The translations under genes were made by a program, and so were the position numbers. This document shows positions 15,684 to 24,222 of a DNA stretch of 64,000 nt, one piece after another; positions within the stretch are counted from its first letter, which is position 1, and each line of letters opens with the position of its first letter. The stretch is taken from assembly GCA_031280825.1 (NCBI GenBank), contig JAITGE010000006.1, positions 1-64,000 on the forward strand. The letters are read 5' to 3'. Source of the DNA: Oscillospiraceae bacterium. Lineage in GTDB: Bacteria > Bacillota > Clostridia > Oscillospirales > Acutalibacteraceae. Below the pieces are notes generated by a model. The model was not told where the DNA came from. It saw nothing but the letters and a program-made list of their open reading frames with translations, and made no database searches.

Positions 15684-16367
15684 AACCTTTTTGATTTTTA
15701 TTTTCGCGTTTGCAGCAGAATCACACAGGAAGTAAAAACGCCATTCAAACTGGAAGGAATGACGCGCATAGATGACACGCCTGTCCACAAGGCACTCCGC
15801 GAGGCGCTTGCCAATGCGTTGATTCACGCCAATTATTATGATACACAGGGCTTGGTGATTCATCGGCGGCCGCAAAGCATTACCATCGCCAACCCCGGCG
15901 GACTTCGCATCAGCATTGCCGACGCTTTAGGCGGCGGAATGTCCGACCCGCGAAATTTCACATTGTTCAAGCTGTTTAATATGCTCAGCATCGGCGAACG
16001 CGCCGGCAGCGGTATTCCCAACATTCATCATGTGTGGAAGGCGCAAGACTGGCAGGAACCGACACTGGAAGAAAAATTCAATCCCGACAGAACCGTTTTA
16101 TCGCTTGTTTTATCGCAATCGGCAAGTAAAAAACTTGCGATAAAAAGTAGCGATAAAGAAAAACTTGCGATAAGTGACAAGCAAAAGCAGCAAATCGTGG
16201 AGTATTTGGCCACGCACGACATCTGTAAAGCCGCAGAATTAGCAGACTTATTCGGTGTCACCGGTGCGCGCGTCAGGGTACTGTTATCGCAATTGGTCGA
16301 GGACGGCATTGTTTTGTCCGAGGGCGGCAACCGAAACCGCACCTATCGGCTGAACCCGCAGGCGTGA
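15684..16367 (+). pseudogene. C-terminal part of an AlbA/RecG-like (HATPase_c_4) regulator
   Basis: The frame opens upstream, but homology starts at NLFDFYFRV (15684) and runs through HKALREALANALIHANY, ANPGGLRISIADAL and GERAGSGIPNIHHVW, the conserved GHKL-like part of these putative regulators. A winged-helix end (AAELADLFGVTGARVRVLLSQLVEDGIV) follows. The N-terminal AlbA-type DNA-binding domain is absent. A short repeated stretch (AAACTTGCGATAA twice, 16131-16173) encodes KLAI twice. No ribosome site precedes the fragment. Confidence 0.75.
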
Positions 16368-16417
16368 GGAAAGGAAAATACTTGTCAATCAGAATACTCA
16401 TCTTTTGGAGGTTATTT

Positions 16418-16558
16418 ATGCGTTTTTTTCGTAAGGTCGTCGGTGAGCGGTTGTATCTTTCGCCCTTTGATGCCGATGACGCAGAAATGCACATCCGATG
16501 GGCGGGATGGATGAAACTCTCGATGGCATACCGTTTGGATAGTCCCTTTGTTACGTAG
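16418..16558 (+). pseudogene. GNAT acetyltransferase N-terminal fragment
   Basis: ATG 16418 has GGAGG seven bases upstream. The first 27 residues (MRFFRKVVGERLYLSPFDAD and onward) match the start of GNAT acetyltransferases of the RimJ/RimL type. The frame stops after 46 residues, without the acetyl-CoA binding motif, so most of the gene is gone. Confidence 0.55.
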
Positions 16559-16560
16559 GT

Positions 16561-16813
16561 TCATATACAGAACGCCGCATACAGCGGAACAATCTTTTTG
16601 CCGCCCGTAAAGTCGAAGTTTTTTGTGGACAGCTTGATGGCGTAAGGTGGCTTGTACGCTCCGATATATACGGCAAGGCTTTTGGCCTGCGTGTTGTCCG
16701 CCGACTTCACCTCTATGGGGATGATTTTTCCCTCACGCTGAATGATAAAGTCCACCTCCGCACTATGGACTGTTCTTCCAGTTAATCAGATATTGGCTGG
16801 TTTTGCGGATCAT
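16561..16813 (-). pseudogene. DUF4143 ATPase with the core deleted
   Basis: ATG at 16813 starts MIRKTSQYLINWKNS, the usual N-terminus of AAA/DUF4143 ATPases, just before where the Walker A region (GARQVGKT) should follow. Instead the sequence passes, in another frame, straight to VHSAEVDFIIQ and IIPIEVKSADNTQAKSL, the C-terminal nuclease-like end of the same family. An internal deletion of several hundred codons is therefore likely. A promoter remains upstream at 16840-16868. Confidence 0.7.
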
Positions 16814-16839
16814 AAAAACGCCCTGTTCTGTATGAACAT

Positions 16840-16868
16840 AGTATACCGAAAACTCGTGTAAAAATCAA
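16840..16868 (-). promoter_or_regulatory. Promoter of the deleted DUF4143 ATPase gene
   Basis: Minus-strand TTGATT (16863-16868) and TATACT (16840-16845), spaced 17 bases. The start codon of the remnant lies about 27 bases downstream. The rest of 16814-17060 shows AT-rich sequence and no gene. Confidence 0.55.
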
Positions 16869-17060
16869 GTGTCTTTTTAATTTTTATTTGCAAATATTCA
16901 CACCACTATTTTTTTGTTTTTCGCATTTGCCCTGTGCTTCCGACTTTGGCGCAAATAAAGAAAAGCGCGGCGGCCGTCCATGATGAACGGTTGCCGGGGC
17001 TTTGGGTGTTTGCGTTCCGCAACGGGCTATACTGAGCAAAGAGATCTGCGCGCGGGACGC

Positions 17061-17089
17061 TTGCTTTTTTTGCTTGCATGATATATAAT
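17061..17089 (+). promoter_or_regulatory. Sigma-A promoter of the SIS-ROK operon
   Basis: TTGCTT (17061-17066) and TATAAT (17084-17089) with a 17-base spacer. Transcription should begin near 17096, which favours the TTG start at 17126 over the ATG at 17102. Confidence 0.7.
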
Positions 17090-17125
17090 TGAGGCGCACT
17101 AATGGGGAGAGGGGGCTTTTTCGCC

Positions 17126-17773
17126 TTGAATAGCGCGGCAAAGGCATACGTAGCGGACTTTTATGCCCGGGAAGACGGCTTGGCGGATACCCGCGCGGCG
17201 CTGGAAGCGGCCGTAACGGGAACGCTGGAAAGTTATGCCAAGGGCGGGAAGCTCCTGACAGCGGGCAACGGCGGAAGCGCCGCGGACGCGGAGCATATCA
17301 CGGGCGAGCTGCTCAAGAGCTTCCGCTGCCGCCGTCCGCTAAGCGCCGCTTTTGCGGCAGAATACGAGCGCCTGTTTGGCGGCGAGCCTTTGCCCGCCGG
17401 ACTGGAGGGCAGTCTGCCGGCGATTTTTTTGGGCGGCAATTTTGCCGTTGCCACCGCGATTGTGAATGATTTGGGCGGGGAAGCCCTGTTTGCGCAGCAA
17501 GCCATGGGCTTGTGCGCCGCGGGGGACGTGCTTTTGTGCGTCAGCACCTCGGGCGACGCCAAGCCACTGTTGGCGGCGATGCGCGTCGCTAAGGCAAAGC
17601 GCTGCACCTGCGTTGCGCTCACGGGGCGCGGCGGCGGCGCGATGCGCGCGCTGGCGGATGTTTGCATCCAAGCGCCGGCGGAGGAAACCTATCTGGTGCA
17701 GGAGCAGCATATCAAGCTCTACCACACCTACTGCGCGGCGATTGAAGCACATTATTGGGGAAGCTGCCAATGA
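17126..17773 (+). CDS. SIS-domain phosphosugar isomerase (GmhA-like)
   Basis: 215 residues. TAGNGGSAADAEHITGELLKSF is the GmhA/DiaA hallmark (sedoheptulose-7-phosphate isomerase family), and LCVSTSGDAKPLLAAM and QEQHIKLYHTYCAAIE complete the SIS fold. TTG 17126 is favoured because GGGGAGAGGGG lies upstream within the predicted transcript; ATG 17102 would have almost no leader. It overlaps the ROK kinase gene. The pair suggests isomerisation and phosphorylation of a heptose or a similar sugar, but no other heptose gene is near. DiaA-like function is an alternative. Confidence 0.8.
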   Translation: MNSAAKAYVADFYAREDGLADTRAALEAAVTGTLESYAKGGKLLTAGNGGSAADAEHITGELLKSFRCRRPLSAAFAAEYERLFGGEPLPAGLEGSLPAIFLGGNFAVATAIVNDLGGEALFAQQAMGLCAAGDVLLCVSTSGDAKPLLAAMRVAKAKRCTCVALTGRGGGAMRALADVCIQAPAEETYLVQEQHIKLYHTYCAAIEAHYWGSCQ

Positions 17774-18669
17774 CATACGCGGGCTTTGATTTGGGTGGCA
17801 CGAAATGCGCGGCAATTTTGGCAGATGTCACGGGCGGCGAAATCGGTTTTCTTGCGCGCAAGGAGGTTGAAACCGCAGGCGCGTGGGAAGACATCATGAC
17901 CGTGTTGACGGATTTTTTGCGCGGCGAATGCGCGGCGCGCGGGCGCACCCTCGCGGGCTGCGGCATCAGCTGCGGCGGACCGCTGGATAGCGGGGCGGGC
18001 GTAATTCTGACGCCGCCGAATCTGGCGTCCTTCGCGCACGCGCCGGTGACCGCTTGGGCGGAGCGGGCGCTCGGCTGCCCGGCGTGGCTGCAAAATGACG
18101 CCGACGCCTGCGGCTTGGCCGAATGGCGCTTCGGCGCGGGGCAAGGCACGCGGAACATGATTTTTTTGACCTTCGGCACAGGTCTGGGCGCGGGGCTGAT
18201 ACTGAATGGGCGCTTGTATACCGGTGCGCACAACCTGGCGGGGGAGGTTGGGCATATACGCCTGGAGCCGGACGGACCTGTGGGATACCGCAAGGCAGGC
18301 TCGTTTGAGGGCTTTTGCAGCGGCGGCGGCATCAAACAATTTTTGCACAGCCGCACGGGGGAAGCCATGGATGCCCGCACCCTGTTTGAACGCGCTGAAG
18401 CAGGCGACGCGCGGGCAACCGCGCTTTGGCGGGAAATCGGACTGCGCTTTGGGCGGGGTCTGGCCGTGCTGGTGGATATACTGAACCCCGAAGCGATTGT
18501 CGCGGGCAGCATTTTTGCGCGGGCGTATACGTATCTTTACGACGCGGCGATGGAGGGCTTGGCTGAGGAGGCGCTGCCGGAAGCTCTTGCGGGGCTGCGT
18601 CTGTTACCGGCAAGGCTGGGCGATCAGATTGGGGATTATGCCGCGATTGCAATCGCGGCGGGCGAATGA
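17770..18669 (+). CDS. ROK-family sugar kinase lacking the zinc motif
   Basis: 299 residues; ATG 17770 overlaps the upstream stop. GFDLGGTKCAA is the ROK phosphate loop, GPLDSGAGVILTPPNL and QNDADACGLAEWRFGAG carry the sugar-binding and catalytic Asp, and LTFGTGLGAGLILNGRL the adenosine motif. The zinc-binding CxCGxxGCxE box is replaced by VGYRKAGSFEGFCSGGG, with its usual Cys set missing. Substrate is unknown; coupling to the SIS gene points to a phosphosugar route. Confidence 0.85.
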   Translation: MTYAGFDLGGTKCAAILADVTGGEIGFLARKEVETAGAWEDIMTVLTDFLRGECAARGRTLAGCGISCGGPLDSGAGVILTPPNLASFAHAPVTAWAERALGCPAWLQNDADACGLAEWRFGAGQGTRNMIFLTFGTGLGAGLILNGRLYTGAHNLAGEVGHIRLEPDGPVGYRKAGSFEGFCSGGGIKQFLHSRTGEAMDARTLFERAEAGDARATALWREIGLRFGRGLAVLVDILNPEAIVAGSIFARAYTYLYDAAMEGLAEEALPEALAGLRLLPARLGDQIGDYAAIAIAAGE

Positions 18670-18743
18670 GAACCCCCGCTACCGGGCTTTAGCAGGCAAG
18701 GATCACGCTATTGTGGAACGTGGAACACAGAAAGGAGTCCTAT

Positions 18744-19667
18744 ATGTCACTGGAAATCAAGGAGCTTACCAAGCGCTTCGGCGCAAAAACGGCGGTGGAC
18801 GCGCTTAGCCTCAGCCTGCGTGAGCCGGGGGTTTACGGGCTGATCGGCACCAACGGCGCGGGGAAAACCACCACCATCCGAATGCTGCTGGGGATGCTCC
18901 CGGCTGACGGCGGCAGCGCGCTCTGGAACGGCGCGGCGATCCCGCAAAGCGGGCTGCGCTATGGCTATATGCCGGAGGAGCGGGGCATCTATATGAAAAC
19001 AAGAGTGGGCGAACAGCTGGTTTATTTTGCGCGGCTGCGCGGGATGCGAAAGGCGGACGCAATGGCTTCCGCGGATCGTTTGCTGGATCGCCTGGGCGTG
19101 GCGGAATACAAAAGCATGCTGGCGGAAAAGCTTAGTAAGGGCAACCAGCAAAAGATCCAGCTGATTGCGACGCTTCTGCACGACCCGGATCTTTTGATTC
19201 TGGATGAGCCCTTCAGCGGCTTGGATCCGCTGAACACGCAGCTTTTCCGCGAGCTGATTGAAGAGCTGGCGAGCAAGGGGAAATATATCATTCTCAGCTC
19301 CCACCAAATGGCGGTGGTGGAGGAATACTGCCGCGAAATCACGCTGCTGCACCGGGGCAAAACGATTCTGCAGGGTGATTTACGGCGGATCAAGGCGGGC
19401 TACGGGCACACCAAGCTGGTGGTCGCCGTGCCGGACGCCGCGCTGGATATGGCGCAGAGCTTCGGCTTGCGCGTAACGGAGCGCCGCGCGGCGGAAGCGG
19501 ATCTTGCGCTCCCGCCGCAGGACGCGGACGCGCGCGCGGAGGAATACCTTAAAGCCATGCTGGCGGCGGGGATTTTGCCCGCGAAGTTCCAGCTCAGTGA
19601 GCCGACGCTGCATGAAATCTTTATCGAGAAGGTCGGCGAAGCGGTGGAAGGGGGTGCTGCGGCATGA
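18744..19667 (+). CDS. ABC transporter ATPase, NatA-like
   Basis: 307 residues from ATG 18744 (AAAGGAG upstream). Walker A GTNGAGKTT (near residue 40), signature LSKGNQQK and Walker B LLILDEPFSGLDP, followed by SSHQM. The C-terminal extension after residue 215 is typical of NatA/DUF4162-type exporter ATPases. It overlaps the permease gene by four bases, so the two form one transporter, possibly for sodium or a drug. Confidence 0.85.
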   Translation: MSLEIKELTKRFGAKTAVDALSLSLREPGVYGLIGTNGAGKTTTIRMLLGMLPADGGSALWNGAAIPQSGLRYGYMPEERGIYMKTRVGEQLVYFARLRGMRKADAMASADRLLDRLGVAEYKSMLAEKLSKGNQQKIQLIATLLHDPDLLILDEPFSGLDPLNTQLFRELIEELASKGKYIILSSHQMAVVEEYCREITLLHRGKTILQGDLRRIKAGYGHTKLVVAVPDAALDMAQSFGLRVTERRAAEADLALPPQDADARAEEYLKAMLAAGILPAKFQLSEPTLHEIFIEKVGEAVEGGAAA

Positions 19668-20920
19668 ACCAGGTCTTTACTGTTGCGGCGTTTACGCTGC
19701 GTGACGGCGTGCGCAAGAAAGCGTTTTTGGTTACGAACATCATCCTGGTGCTGACGGTGCTCGTGGCGGCGTTCTTGCTCCCGCGCATCGGGAATTCTGC
19801 CGGCGGGGAGGAACCGACCGACGGGGATACGTCTTTCGCAGACGAGGGCGTTTGTTATTTGCTGGATGCCTCCGGCGGCGCGATCCCCGACGCCGCGCAG
19901 GCGCTGGAGCTGGGCGGATTTTCCGTTACAGAGCTTCAATCCGCCGCGCAAATGGAAAACGCGCGGGAGAAAATCAAAGATGATGAGGCTGATATCATCA
20001 TCCATATTTTGCCCGGCGGTGACGCCCCGGAGTTGGAGGCTTATACCAAGGATATGCTGACAGGGGCTTCCGTAAGCGTGGTTGCCGAACTCCTGAATGA
20101 CGCGTGGCGCACGGCGCGGCTGCGCGCGGCGGGCGTGCCGGAGGGGGAGCTGGCGCTGGTGCTGCCGGGCATGCCGCTCCGGCAGCTCTATGTGGATAAC
20201 GCCGGGGTATCAAACCTTGTCGCCGGCGGCGCTTTGATGTTCCTGATGTTCTTCGCCATCTATTATTACGGCATGAGCGTCGCGATGAGCGTTGCGACCG
20301 AAAAATCCAGCCGCGTGATGGAAACACTGATCGTTTCGGCGAGACCCGGGCGCATCCTGCTGGGCAAATGCCTTGGCTCGGGAGCGCTCGGACTGCTCCA
20401 GTTCGCGGGGCTGATTCTTTTCGCGGTGGGGAGCGTCAAGCTGTTCATCCCGGCGAGCGTTGAACTGCCCTTTGCGCTGCCGCAGCTGCGCGCGCACAGC
20501 GTTATTCTGATTTTGCTGTACTTTATCTTGGGTTACGCGCTTTTTGCGTTGCTCAACTCTGTTTGCGGAGCGATGGTGAGTAAGATGGAAGATCTGAATG
20601 CCGCGCTGATGCCCGTGACGCTGATCACCATGGCGTCGTTTTACGGCGGTTACTTCACGAACCTCGCGGGGGGCTTGAGTGGCACGGAAAGCGGCGGAAA
20701 GCTTACCTTGCTGATCCCATTCACTTCACCCTTCTCCGTTCCCTTCCAGCTGCTGGGCGACGCGGCGGATTACAAAACGATCGCGGCTTCACTTGCGCTG
20801 CTGGCGGCGACGGTGATTTTGGTCGCCTTCATTTCCGCGCGGATATATGCGGCGTCGGTGCTGCACTACGGCGGGCGACTGCGCCTGAAGGATTTGAAGG
20901 GAATGCTGGGCAAAAACTGA
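19664..20920 (+). CDS. ABC-2 type permease, NatB-like
   Basis: 418 residues. One N-terminal membrane segment (about 22-42), a long extracytoplasmic loop to about 180, then five or more hydrophobic segments containing SVATEKSSRVMETLIVSARPGRILLGK, a conserved ABC-2 permease motif. This layout matches NatB. Its partner ATPase lies immediately upstream. The substrate is not evident. Confidence 0.85.
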   Translation: MNQVFTVAAFTLRDGVRKKAFLVTNIILVLTVLVAAFLLPRIGNSAGGEEPTDGDTSFADEGVCYLLDASGGAIPDAAQALELGGFSVTELQSAAQMENAREKIKDDEADIIIHILPGGDAPELEAYTKDMLTGASVSVVAELLNDAWRTARLRAAGVPEGELALVLPGMPLRQLYVDNAGVSNLVAGGALMFLMFFAIYYYGMSVAMSVATEKSSRVMETLIVSARPGRILLGKCLGSGALGLLQFAGLILFAVGSVKLFIPASVELPFALPQLRAHSVILILLYFILGYALFALLNSVCGAMVSKMEDLNAALMPVTLITMASFYGGYFTNLAGGLSGTESGGKLTLLIPFTSPFSVPFQLLGDAADYKTIAASLALLAATVILVAFISARIYAASVLHYGGRLRLKDLKGMLGKN

Positions 20921-20953
20921 GAATGTAAAACGCGAAAGCGAGGGGGCGGCGGT

Positions 20954-22516
20954 ATGCGCGTGCGCAGGGGAATTTGTTTTGGGTTGGCTTGGCTGCTCCT
21001 GGTGCTGACCGGCTGTGCGCAAGCGCCGCAGCCGGTGGATGCGACCGTGCCCTCCGGCACCGTGCCGCAGGGCGTGACGGCTGCGCCGCTGCCTGCGGAT
21101 GTGCTTTCACTCCCCTTTGCGGCGCGGGATGTGCTGAACCCTTACCTTGCCGAAAGCCAGCTGAACCGGGATTTGGGCGCGTTGCTCTATGAGGGTCTGT
21201 TCGCTTTGGACGACAGCCTGAGACCGCAGCCTGTTTTGGCGGTGAAGGCGGAAAAAATCGGCGCACTGCAATGGCGCGTGGTTTTGCGGGCCGGGCGGGT
21301 TTTCCATGGCGGTGCGGCGGTTACGGCGGCCGATGTTGTGTACTCCTTTAAAAAAGCCAAGGCCAGCCCACGTTACGCCGCACATTTGGCGGATGTCTCG
21401 GCGGTCACGCTGCAAAGAGATGGGTCGCTGCTGTTGCAGCTGAGCCGCGCGAATGAATATCTGCCCGCTGTTCTGGATTTCCCAATCGTACCGGAAAAAA
21501 GTGCGGAGGCGGCGCGGCTTCCCCAAGCCGAAGGCGGCTATTATTTTCGCGCGGGGGATACGCCGCCCGGCACGGGACGCTATGCACTCACGCAGCGCGG
21601 CGGCGCGTTCGTCTTAGCGGCCGACACGAACCATCCGGGCGAAGCGCCAAAGCGCAAAACACTGCAGCTGTATGCCGTGAAGGATGGCGCATCGCTGCTG
21701 TATGGATTGGAAATGGGCAATTATCAGTTCTGCTATGACGACTTAAGCAGCGGCACTTTGCAGCGCATGAGCGCGGCGACAGCGCATGTGCCGACCTTGA
21801 ACTTTGTCTATTTGGGTATCCAGGGCGGGCGCGCGGCTTTGAGCGACGCGAAGCTGCGGCAGGTGCTGGCGGCTTGCTTGGACGCGGCAAAGCTGCGTGA
21901 AGCCTTTCAAGGCTTTTTTACGGCTTCGGCGACGCCCTTCCCGCCCGCGTGGTATGGGCTGCAGACGGCGGATTTTGCGCAGCCATATGATCCGGCGGCG
22001 GCAAAGCGGCGGCTGGAGGATTTGGGATATAATGAAATCCGCGGCGGCGTGCGCGCGTCGAAATCCCGCAAGCTGCAATTCACTTTGCTGGTGAACGCGG
22101 ATAATGCGTGTAAGCTGGCGGCGGCGAACGTCATCAAAAACCATCTGGCGCAATGCCAGATTGGGGTTGTGGTTGAAGCGCTGCCGGAAGCCGAATACTT
22201 GGCGGCGGTAAAAGCCGGACGGTTTGATTTGTATCTGGGGGAGGTGCGGCTCACGCCTGATTGCAGCCTTAGCCCGCTGCTCCGCGCGGGCGGCGCGGCG
22301 GCGGCGGGCGTCAATGTGTGGGGCAAGGCGGGCGTAAGCTACGGGCAGCTGCTGGAGGGGAAGGCTACGGCGGCGCAGTTTATGGCGGTTTTTCGCGAAG
22401 AGCAGCCGTTTATCCCCTTGGGTTACCGCGAGGGCATGGCGGTCATGGCGCGCCAAATGAACCGCACACCCAAATGCCGCCCGGGGAATCTGTTTGCGGA
22501 TATTGAAAATTGGTGA
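20954..22516 (+). CDS. Peptide-binding lipoprotein (SBP_bac_5 family)
   Basis: 520 residues. A basic start and hydrophobic stretch end in the lipobox VLTGC (Cys21). LNPYLAESQLNRDLGALLYEGLF and VTAADVVYSFKKAK are typical of extracellular solute-binding proteins family 5 (OppA/DppA). No oligopeptide permease genes are adjacent; the upstream transporter is of another type, so this may be an orphan receptor for a permease elsewhere. Confidence 0.85.
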   Translation: MRVRRGICFGLAWLLLVLTGCAQAPQPVDATVPSGTVPQGVTAAPLPADVLSLPFAARDVLNPYLAESQLNRDLGALLYEGLFALDDSLRPQPVLAVKAEKIGALQWRVVLRAGRVFHGGAAVTAADVVYSFKKAKASPRYAAHLADVSAVTLQRDGSLLLQLSRANEYLPAVLDFPIVPEKSAEAARLPQAEGGYYFRAGDTPPGTGRYALTQRGGAFVLAADTNHPGEAPKRKTLQLYAVKDGASLLYGLEMGNYQFCYDDLSSGTLQRMSAATAHVPTLNFVYLGIQGGRAALSDAKLRQVLAACLDAAKLREAFQGFFTASATPFPPAWYGLQTADFAQPYDPAAAKRRLEDLGYNEIRGGVRASKSRKLQFTLLVNADNACKLAAANVIKNHLAQCQIGVVVEALPEAEYLAAVKAGRFDLYLGEVRLTPDCSLSPLLRAGGAAAAGVNVWGKAGVSYGQLLEGKATAAQFMAVFREEQPFIPLGYREGMAVMARQMNRTPKCRPGNLFADIENW

Positions 22517-22556
22517 TCCGCGCAAAGAAAAATATAAACAAAAGAAGGGTGTTAGT

Positions 22557-23750
22557 ATGAAAAAGTGCGTTTCGATTCTGTCGGCGGTCGCCCTGCTTTG
22601 CCTGGGCGCGTCCCCCGCGCGGGCAGCGCCGCGTGCTGCCGCCGCGGGCGGCGCATACCGTGTTTTGGTGTTCAGTGATGTGCACCAGCGGGCGAATGAG
22701 GGGGCGGTGACGACGGCTTTCATGAACGCCGCCCTGAAGCACTACGCGGGCAAGCTGGATTTGGTGGTGTTCACAGGCGACATCATGTGCCAGACCGCCT
22801 GTGCAACAGTGGAAAGCATCCGCGCTGCCGTGCGGGTCGTGCTTGCGCCTGTGAAGGCGGCGGCTGTTCCGTTTGTTATCGTTTTCGGCAATCACGATTA
22901 CGGAGATGTGCCGGAAACGGTCAAAACACAGATCACCAAAACCGGCATCCTGCAAATGTACATTGAAGAGGGCGCGGGGCTGTGCGTAAACGCGATAGAA
23001 ACAGCCTATGCCGACGCAAACGGCGGGATCACGAATTTTGGCTTCCCCATCCAAAATGACGCCGACGAGGATTTTGCCGCGCTGTATTTTTTTGATGAGG
23101 GCGGGCATAAGCCCGGCGTGGGCGGCGACCGCGCCGTGATGCAGGATCAGCTTGCCGTCTTCGCGCGGGATCAGGCGGCTTGGGGATATCCGCAAACCTT
23201 CGTGTTTCAGCACATTGCCCTGCCCGAGGTTTATGACGCAGCGCTTCAGGCGCCGAAATATGTGCCGGGGCTGACGGGGGGCTGGGATGGCAACGCGCAC
23301 CTGCTGCTCCCGGGGCTGCGCATGGACGGCGTAATGCTGGAGCCGCCCTGCCCGCCGCATTTTTCGGATGGCGAGTACGAGGCGCTCACCGCCGAAGGCA
23401 ATGTCCGCGCCGTGTTTTTCGGGCACGACCATGTGAACGACTATGTCGTGCGTGACGAGGCGGCGGATTTTGACATGGTAAACATTCCCGGTCTGTGCTG
23501 GGAGGTGTACGGCACGTTCCCCCTGCGCGGAGCGCGCTTGATCACCCTCACCCAAGGCGCCGGCGGGAAAGTCGGTTATGCGCAGGAAAATTACACTTAC
23601 CTGCGGGCGCGGCTCACGAAAGGCAGCGGCGTCACCAAAACCGTTGCGGATGCAAGCGATTTCTTCCGGGGCGTGTTTCAGTATTCTTTTGCGTGGCTTT
23701 GGAACGCCATGCTGCAGCCCGTCCGGTATTTTGCGCGTTTTGGCAAATAA
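22557..23750 (+). CDS. Secreted metallophosphoesterase
   Basis: 397 residues from ATG 22557, with a signal peptide (KKCVSILSAVALLCLGASPARA). Metal-binding motifs in order: VFSDVH, FTGDIM, FGNHDY and FFGHDHVND, the calcineurin-like phosphoesterase set. A hydrophobic segment is weak at the C-terminus. The substrate is unknown; similar exported enzymes act on nucleotides or phosphoesters. It begins 40 bases after the lipoprotein stop. Confidence 0.85.
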   Translation: MKKCVSILSAVALLCLGASPARAAPRAAAAGGAYRVLVFSDVHQRANEGAVTTAFMNAALKHYAGKLDLVVFTGDIMCQTACATVESIRAAVRVVLAPVKAAAVPFVIVFGNHDYGDVPETVKTQITKTGILQMYIEEGAGLCVNAIETAYADANGGITNFGFPIQNDADEDFAALYFFDEGGHKPGVGGDRAVMQDQLAVFARDQAAWGYPQTFVFQHIALPEVYDAALQAPKYVPGLTGGWDGNAHLLLPGLRMDGVMLEPPCPPHFSDGEYEALTAEGNVRAVFFGHDHVNDYVVRDEAADFDMVNIPGLCWEVYGTFPLRGARLITLTQGAGGKVGYAQENYTYLRARLTKGSGVTKTVADASDFFRGVFQYSFAWLWNAMLQPVRYFARFGK

Positions 23751-23844
23751 TGCTTTTCCGCAAGGTTTTTTGCAAGATCAATCGACAAATAGGCGGCATA
23801 AACTGTATTATATGAAGCAAACCGTAGAGTGAGGGGAAAAGCGG

Positions 23845-24207
23845 ATGATCCGGCTGGAAAATCATCTGGGGTTGATTGAGGTTTCGCAGGAATATTTTAA
23901 CACGATCGTCGGCGATGCCGTTTCCGCGTGCTTTGGCGTGGCGGGGATGGCGAACAGCAACGCGCGGCAAGGGCTGCGCTCTGTGCTGCGGCGCAAGGAG
24001 GCCTTCCCCGACCAGGGCGTGCGCGTTTACCGCGACGGGAACGGCTTGGTGGTGGATTTGCACATCCTTGTAACCTACGGCTTGAATATCTCCGTGATTG
24101 TGCGCAGCATCGTGAACAAAGTGCACTACACCGTAGAGCAGGCGACCGGGCTTGAGGTTCACAAGGTGAACGTCTTTGTGGACGGCATGCTGAATAGTGA
24201 AAATTGA
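23845..24207 (+). CDS. Asp23/Gls24 family protein
   Basis: 120 residues with GLIEVSQEYFNTIVGDAVSACFGVAGM and a C-terminal VEQATGLEVHKVNVFVDGM, the Asp23 (YloU-like) pattern. In Firmicutes this gene normally precedes the fatty acid kinase gene fakA, as it does here 15 bases downstream. AGGGGAAA precedes ATG 23845. Confidence 0.9.
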   Translation: MIRLENHLGLIEVSQEYFNTIVGDAVSACFGVAGMANSNARQGLRSVLRRKEAFPDQGVRVYRDGNGLVVDLHILVTYGLNISVIVRSIVNKVHYTVEQATGLEVHKVNVFVDGMLNSEN

Positions 24208-24222
24208 CGGAGGGCACGGGTT

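Noticed and set aside
22443-23555. Minus-strand frame of 370 codons opposite the phosphoesterase
   Set aside because: The plus-strand gene has all metal motifs and a signal peptide; the antisense frame has none.
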